Of a stretch of DNA of 64,000 nt, positions 60,138 to 64,000 are shown in pieces (the first letter of the stretch is position 1; each line of letters starts with the position of its first letter). Source of the stretch: Actinomadura graeca (GTDB lineage: Bacteria; Actinomycetota; Actinomycetes; Streptosporangiales; Streptosporangiaceae). Both the position numbers and the translations under genes were made by a program. Location of the stretch: positions 3,224,001-3,288,000 of the forward strand of contig NZ_CP059572.1 in assembly GCF_019175365.1 (NCBI RefSeq), read 5' to 3'. The notes beneath the pieces are model-generated. The model made no database searches. It was not told the origin of the DNA and saw only the letters and a program-made list of their open reading frames with translations.

Positions 60138-61232
60138 TCAGCCCTTGGGCTTGCGTCCCTTCCAGACGATGATGTCGATTTTGACGAAGGTATTCGTCCC
60201 TTGCTTGCGCACACCCCGGACTGCGACTCCCGCCACGACACCGGTGTCGGTCGTGACACACATGCGCAGTGTCTTCGTGACACGAGTACTGGCGGCGTAG
60301 CGGGTGGTATCCCGGCATGTGGCGTAGCTGAGTTTCTCGCCACGTGTGACGACGACGATCCGGCCGTCGGCGGCCGTGAACTGTCCCGCGCTGAACCCGA
60401 GATCGCCTCCGAAAGCGCCTTGGAGAGGAGCGATCGGCTCGTCCAGGAAACGCAGATGATAATCCCGGGGGATCTCGATACGCCCCGTGTTGAGCCGCGC
60501 GCCGAGCGGTTCGTTCTTGTACTTGCCCTCGTAGGGATCCGCGTCCCGCTGGCCGAACAGCACCCAGACCGTCGCCAGGGCGATGACGGCGAGCGCGACC
60601 ACGGCACCGCACCCGATCTTGAGCTGGATCACCGGCCGGGCGCTGGTCTTCCGCGGCGGCGGCGCAGGCCACGGCTGCGGATCGACCTTCCTCGCCTGGG
60701 GCTTGGACTTGGTCTTGGTCTTGGTCTTGGATCCCGATCGCTGCCCCGAGCGCCGCGTCGTCGGCGTCGAACCCTTCGGCCGCACGGCATGCGGGGCCGC
60801 GCTTCCCGTCGACTGGAGCCGTCCGGTGAGCTGGCGCACCTCATTGGCCTTGCCCGGCTCGCCGATCAGCGTGAGGAACTCGGCCATCGACTGCAACGCG
60901 GTCCTGGCGGTCGTGAGGTCGAGGTCATTGAGCTGTTCGTGCGACGCGAGATTGCGCGCCTCACGAATCCGGTGTGCGAGGTTCTTCGCCTGCCTTGGCA
61001 GCACCTTCGGCCCGAAGGCCCGTTCGTCTTTGGTCAGCACCCAGATCAGGAATCCCAGATCCCCGAGATGTTCTTGGGACGCCCCCGGACGGGGATGCCG
61101 TCGCACGAAATCCGGAAGCCAGTTCTTTCCGTGCGCCCCGGTCATGCGCTTTTGGACGAATGGGTTCAACACCTGAGTGACCGTCCTCAGCCCCGCGGTC
61201 ACCTGGTCTTGATTGACTAGCTTCGTCGTCAC
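60138..61232 (-). CDS. Membrane-anchored HEPN (Swt1-like) protein
   Basis: A 364-residue protein. Residues 1-130 are helical with REARNLASHEQLNDLDL, a HEPN-type RNxxxH motif (Arg93 to His98) in the place expected for Swt1-type HEPN RNases. A basic linker with KTKTKTKSK repeats (encoded by five 6-bp CTTGG[TA] units at 60702-60731) leads to one membrane helix (about 206-226) and a roughly 135-residue outer domain with two Cys. GTG 61232 is taken as start though its ribosome site is weak. Could be a toxin or defence RNase tethered to the membrane, or a non-catalytic relative. Confidence 0.68.
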   Translation of the reverse strand: MTTKLVNQDQVTAGLRTVTQVLNPFVQKRMTGAHGKNWLPDFVRRHPRPGASQEHLGDLGFLIWVLTKDERAFGPKVLPRQAKNLAHRIREARNLASHEQLNDLDLTTARTALQSMAEFLTLIGEPGKANEVRQLTGRLQSTGSAAPHAVRPKGSTPTTRRSGQRSGSKTKTKTKSKPQARKVDPQPWPAPPPRKTSARPVIQLKIGCGAVVALAVIALATVWVLFGQRDADPYEGKYKNEPLGARLNTGRIEIPRDYHLRFLDEPIAPLQGAFGGDLGFSAGQFTAADGRIVVVTRGEKLSYATCRDTTRYAASTRVTKTLRMCVTTDTGVVAGVAVRGVRKQGTNTFVKIDIIVWKGRKPKG

Positions 61233-61315
61233 CGGAGCAGCATAGGACCGCCGCACTGTCCACCAGATGAATCCCGACAAATGGCCACTGGTGGACTCCC
61301 CGCCACCGGTTCCGC

Positions 61316-61432
61316 ATGGCCCTGGACGCGGCCGAACGGTTCTCCGCCGACGTCAGCGGCCCCTTCGCCTTCGTCTCCGGGCAGACCACCGACCGCCCAG
61401 CCACCCTGTACCGCCAGCGTCGGACGCCCTGA
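61316..61432 (+). pseudogene. Possible C-terminal gene fragment
   Basis: Starting after an in-frame TGA at 61268, the frame reads NGHWWTPRHRFRMALDAAER and then FSADVSGPFAFVSGQTTDRP to the stop at 61432, with good third-position GC. It looks like the tail of a protein without its body. A 38-residue gene from ATG 61316 is the alternative. Family not recognised. Confidence 0.25.
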
Positions 61433-61489
61433 ACCGCCGTCCTCGGACGCTCCGAGCCATCCCTCAACCCGGATCAATGGTGTATCGCG

Positions 61490-61513
61490 GACGTATCGAA
61501 AATCGCATACGTC
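61490..61513. promoter_or_regulatory. Dyad GACGTAT-n10-ATACGTC
   Basis: A perfect 7-bp inverted repeat, 170 bases upstream of the VanY-type gene in the intergenic region with the HEPN gene. Spacing suits a dimeric regulator such as TetR or an OmpR-type response regulator; no regulator of VanR kind is visible in the window. Confidence 0.4.
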
Positions 61514-61682
61514 ACCGCAACGGCCTTCCGCCTTCAGTAGGCGCATGGGCCACAGCGCATCACTCTCAGCGCCACCCCGTCGTACGCGCAGGATCGTTCT
61601 CGTCATTCTGGCGTTCCCCGGTGGCCGCCAACGTCAGGGACCAGCCACTCGGCATCCCCGCCCGGCCACTCGGCGGTGAGTC

Positions 61683-62363
61683 GTGGCGAATCCACCTTCG
61701 ACCACCAAAGCGGACGTCCTCGCCGCCGCCACCCGGTTCCTCGCGGCGCTGCTGGTACCGCTGGCCTTCTGCCGGGCACCCGGCCGTGCCCGTTTCCTGG
61801 CCTGCCAGTGGGCATTGAGCCTGCGCTTCCCCGCCGAAGATCTCCGTGGGCTCACACCGGAGACGCTGAGGGCGTTCACGCACGCGCGAGCCGAGGCGTT
61901 CTGGCGCGACGGGCAGCTGATCGGGCTCACCTCGGGACACCGCGACGTGGCGGAACAGCACCGGATCTTCGTCGAGGAGGTGCGGCGCACCGGCTCGGTC
62001 TCCGCGGCGCGGCGGCGGGTGCTGCCGCCTGAGGAGTCCAGCCACGTGCGGGGGCTCGCCCTGGACGTCCGGCCGACCGAGGGCGCGCGGTGGCTCGAAC
62101 TCCACGGCGGGCGGTACGGGCTCTACCGCGTCTACGACAACGAGTGGTGGCACTTCGAGTACCGCACGGCCGAGCCGGTCAGGCTGCCGCATCCGGATGC
62201 CGCGGCGTGGACGTCCGATCACGGTGCCGCCTACCGGCCATGCCAGGTGCCCGGCAACGGGTCCTGGCACCACCGGCCGCGTCCCCATCCGGCCGAAGCC
62301 GATGCGAACGGCCGCGCGCCGATGTACAGGGGTCCCGCCGAGGATCCGCGGAGGCGGCCGTGA
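61683..62363 (+). CDS. D-alanyl-D-alanine carboxypeptidase/dipeptidase (VanY/VanX-type)
   Basis: A 226-residue zinc peptidase. The SxHxxGxAxD motif is ESSHVRGLALD (His121, Asp128) and the second part EWWHFEY (Glu154, His157) completes the site. A hydrophobic N-terminal stretch (AATRFLAALLVPLAF) may anchor it or be a signal. It would remove the terminal D-Ala of peptidoglycan precursors. GTG 61683 is the apparent start. Its stop overlaps the racemase start as GTGA, so it belongs to the alanine racemase / ligase operon that follows. The C-terminal 50 residues are disordered and Arg/Pro-rich. Confidence 0.88.
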   Translation: MANPPSTTKADVLAAATRFLAALLVPLAFCRAPGRARFLACQWALSLRFPAEDLRGLTPETLRAFTHARAEAFWRDGQLIGLTSGHRDVAEQHRIFVEEVRRTGSVSAARRRVLPPEESSHVRGLALDVRPTEGARWLELHGGRYGLYRVYDNEWWHFEYRTAEPVRLPHPDAAAWTSDHGAAYRPCQVPGNGSWHHRPRPHPAEADANGRAPMYRGPAEDPRRRP

Positions 62364-63490
62364 ACCGCGTCCCGGCCGCGCTTCAGCGCCGGGCGGGCAC
62401 GTTCCGTCCGCCGACCTTGCAGATGCTGCCCGTGGCGGTGGCCGCCAACGTGGTCGAGATCCGCGCGCGGACCCGGAGCACGATCATGGCCGTGGTCAAG
62501 GCCGACGGCTTCGGCCACGGCGCCGTCACGGTCGCCAGGGCCGCCGTCGCCGCCGGCGCCGGGTGGCTCGGGACGACCAGCGTCGCGGAGGCCGCGGCGT
62601 TGCGCGCCGCTCGCCTGGCGGTGCCGATCCTCACCTGGCTGCACCCTTCCGGGATCGACGCCGAGGCGGCCGCCGCCGCCGGGGTCGATGTCGCGGTCGG
62701 ATCCGTAGACGAGCTCGCCGCACTGCTCGCGCAAGCCACCCCGACGGTCCGGATCCATCTCCATATGGACACCGGAATGTCCCGTGGCGGCTGCCCCCGC
62801 GGGCAGTGGGACGAACTGATCGGCCTCGCCCAGCGTGGTCAGCGGGCTCGGAGGGTCCGCGTGGCGGGCGTCATGGGGCATCTGCCGCTGGCCGACCGCG
62901 CCGACCCCGCGGCGAACGCGCCCGCGGTCGCCGCCATGCGCCAGGCACGGCAGGCGGTCCGGGCGGCGGGGCTCGGCTCACCGCCGGCCCATCTCGCCGC
63001 CACCTCGGGGACGCTGACCGACCCGGCGACGCACTTCGACATGGTCCGCGTCGGGGCGGGGCTGGTCGGCATCGACCCGTCCGGGACGGTGCGGATGCAC
63101 GACGCGTCCCGTCTGACCGCACCGATCGTCCATACGACGGCGGTCCCGGCTGGCACACCGGTCGGCTACGGCGGCACGTACGTCACCGACCGCGCCACCC
63201 ATCTGAGCGTCCTGCCCGTCGGGTACGCCGACGGGATCCCGCGCGAATGCTCGCCCCAGGCCGGTGTCGCGATCCGCGGGCGCCGCCTCCCCGTCGCCGG
63301 ACGGGTCTCGATGGACCAGATCGTGATCGACACCGGCGCCGAGTCCTTCCCGGCCGGCACGTCCGCGACCGTGTTCGGCCCGGACGGGGGCGCGACCCCG
63401 ACCGTCCACGACTGGGCCCGCTGGGCCGGGACCATTCCGCACACCATCGTCACCGGCATCGGGCCGCGTGTGAAAAGGAGCATCGCATGA
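62360..63490 (+). CDS. alr: Alanine racemase (PLP-dependent)
   Basis: A 376-residue fold-type III racemase making D-Ala. The PLP lysine is Lys47 in VVKADGFGHGAV; the usual Tyr of KADAYGHG is Phe here. The catalytic Tyr lies in VGYGGTY, and GRVSMDQIVID is the Met/Asp loop. The first 20 residues are not conserved. GTG 62360 overlaps the VanY stop, and the stop overlaps the ligase ATG as ATGA. A second housekeeping alr is likely elsewhere, as this copy sits with vanY- and ddl-like genes, so a resistance-type role or racemization of another residue such as Ser is possible. Confidence 0.9.
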   Translation: MNRVPAALQRRAGTFRPPTLQMLPVAVAANVVEIRARTRSTIMAVVKADGFGHGAVTVARAAVAAGAGWLGTTSVAEAAALRAARLAVPILTWLHPSGIDAEAAAAAGVDVAVGSVDELAALLAQATPTVRIHLHMDTGMSRGGCPRGQWDELIGLAQRGQRARRVRVAGVMGHLPLADRADPAANAPAVAAMRQARQAVRAAGLGSPPAHLAATSGTLTDPATHFDMVRVGAGLVGIDPSGTVRMHDASRLTAPIVHTTAVPAGTPVGYGGTYVTDRATHLSVLPVGYADGIPRECSPQAGVAIRGRRLPVAGRVSMDQIVIDTGAESFPAGTSATVFGPDGGATPTVHDWARWAGTIPHTIVTGIGPRVKRSIA

Positions 63491-64000
63491 CACGGCGGAT
63501 CGTGATGATCGGCGGCGGCGAGAACGCCGAGCACGACGTCTCGCTGGCCACCTCCGCGGCGATCGCCGGGGAACTGCGCGCGGGCGGGTTCGACGTCGAC
63601 GAACTGATCATCGACCGTGACGGGACGTGGAGGCACGGAGCGGAGGCGCTGGGATCGCAGGTCGCCGGCTCCCTGGCCGCGGCGCTCGGCGTCATCGAAC
63701 GCGCCGACGTCGTCTTCCCCGCCGTCCACGGCCCGTCCGGCGAGGACGGGACCCTCGCGGCCCTGTGCGCTCTCGCGCACACGCCGATGGTCGGCTCGGG
63801 CCTGCGCGCCGGAGCGCTCGGCATGGACAAGTGGGCGACCAAGCTCGCGGCGAAGGCCGTCGGGATCCGCACCGCCCCCGGCCGGCTGGTGACCGCGGCG
63901 GAGATCACCGATGTCGAGTTCGAGAAGGACGTGGTGGTCAAGCCCGCCTCGGCCGGTTCGAGCTACGGTGTCGCCTTGGCCCGCGACGCCTCCGGGCTCC
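63487..64000 (+). CDS. ddl: D-alanine--D-alanine (D-Ala-D-X) ligase, 3' partial
   Basis: The first 171 codons of an ATP-grasp ligase that joins D-Ala to D-Ala or another D-residue. GGGENAEHDVSLATSAAIAG is the N-terminal motif, AVHGPSGEDGTLAALC the serine-loop, MDKWATK and VVKPASAGSSYGVALA the ATP-binding start. The specificity-deciding omega loop lies beyond the window end, so D-Ala, D-Lac or D-Ser cannot be told apart. Coupled to the racemase by ATGA overlap. Confidence 0.9.
   Translation, partial: MTRRIVMIGGGENAEHDVSLATSAAIAGELRAGGFDVDELIIDRDGTWRHGAEALGSQVAGSLAAALGVIERADVVFPAVHGPSGEDGTLAALCALAHTPMVGSGLRAGALGMDKWATKLAAKAVGIRTAPGRLVTAAEITDVEFEKDVVVKPASAGSSYGVALARDASGL

Larger units (their letters stand above)
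61233..61682. other. 450-bp region with a gene remnant and a dyad
   Basis: Between divergent genes. It contains a short coding-like stretch (61316-61432, listed separately), a perfect 7-bp dyad at 61490-61513 and otherwise no supported gene. The 61433-61682 part probably carries the promoter of the VanY/alr/ddl operon. Confidence 0.5.

Overview
The window is a very GC-rich chromosomal segment of a filamentous-type actinomycete. Evidence: pervasive G/C third positions, many GTG starts, overlapping ATGA/GTGA stop-start junctions, a two-domain LysX, PspC, WYL, DUF2613, DUF3068 and AftD-like cell-envelope proteins, and actinobacterial XRE/TPR regulators. A member of the Streptosporangiales (Actinomadura/Thermomonospora-like) would fit, but no rRNA or other taxonomic marker is present, so this is inference. 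No tRNA, rRNA, transposase, integrase or CRISPR array was found.

Layout. 1-14.5 kb: 3' part of lysX, a structured 206-bp element flanked by inverted repeats, then mostly minus-strand housekeeping genes (TetR regulator, AlkZ-type winged-helix protein, a very large degenerate SF1-helicase-like protein, PspC, HAD phosphatase, UlaG-like metallo-hydrolase, cysteine-free HesB-like protein, SDR, Ser/Thr kinase, DoxX-like protein). 15-24.6 kb: a catabolic cluster with a MarR regulator, two acyl-CoA ligases, two SCP2/Ltp-type thiolase-fold proteins, a double DUF35 protein, an enoyl-CoA hydratase and a nitronate-monooxygenase-family flavoprotein. It resembles steroid or other cyclic/branched acid side-chain degradation loci. 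24.6-39.6 kb: an envelope-polysaccharide locus matching the M. tuberculosis Rv0224c-Rv0228/aftD gene set (DUF3068, methyltransferase, acyltransferase, AftD-like arabinofuranosyltransferase, GT4, GT2, DUF2613, a polytopic protein with an N-terminal tandem repeat), followed by a membrane-anchored protein, EI24/CysZ-like protein and an SDR.

39.7-46.4 kb is the most unusual stretch. A class III nucleotide-cyclase-like protein and a downstream P-loop-like protein form an overlapping gene pair. The C-terminus of the first and the N-terminus of the second carry the same short motif (GDGQxAIGNxVxGDL). A Crp/Fnr regulator lies just upstream with a perfect 16-bp palindrome at its stop codon, in front of the pair. 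Next come two tandem copies of an XRE/TPR regulator gene, one of which has lost exactly its DNA-binding half.

46.6-64 kb: DAO-family oxidase, sigma-like HTH protein, beta-carbonic anhydrase plus SulP bicarbonate transporter, then a tightly overlapping four-gene operon (HSPA12-like Hsp70, two coiled-coil proteins, patatin phospholipase) that looks like an undescribed complex or conflict system. This is followed by epoxide hydrolase, VOC protein with a divergent WYL regulator, and a membrane-anchored protein with a HEPN RNxxxH motif. The window ends in a translationally coupled VanY-type carboxypeptidase / alanine racemase / D-Ala-D-X ligase operon that runs off the end.
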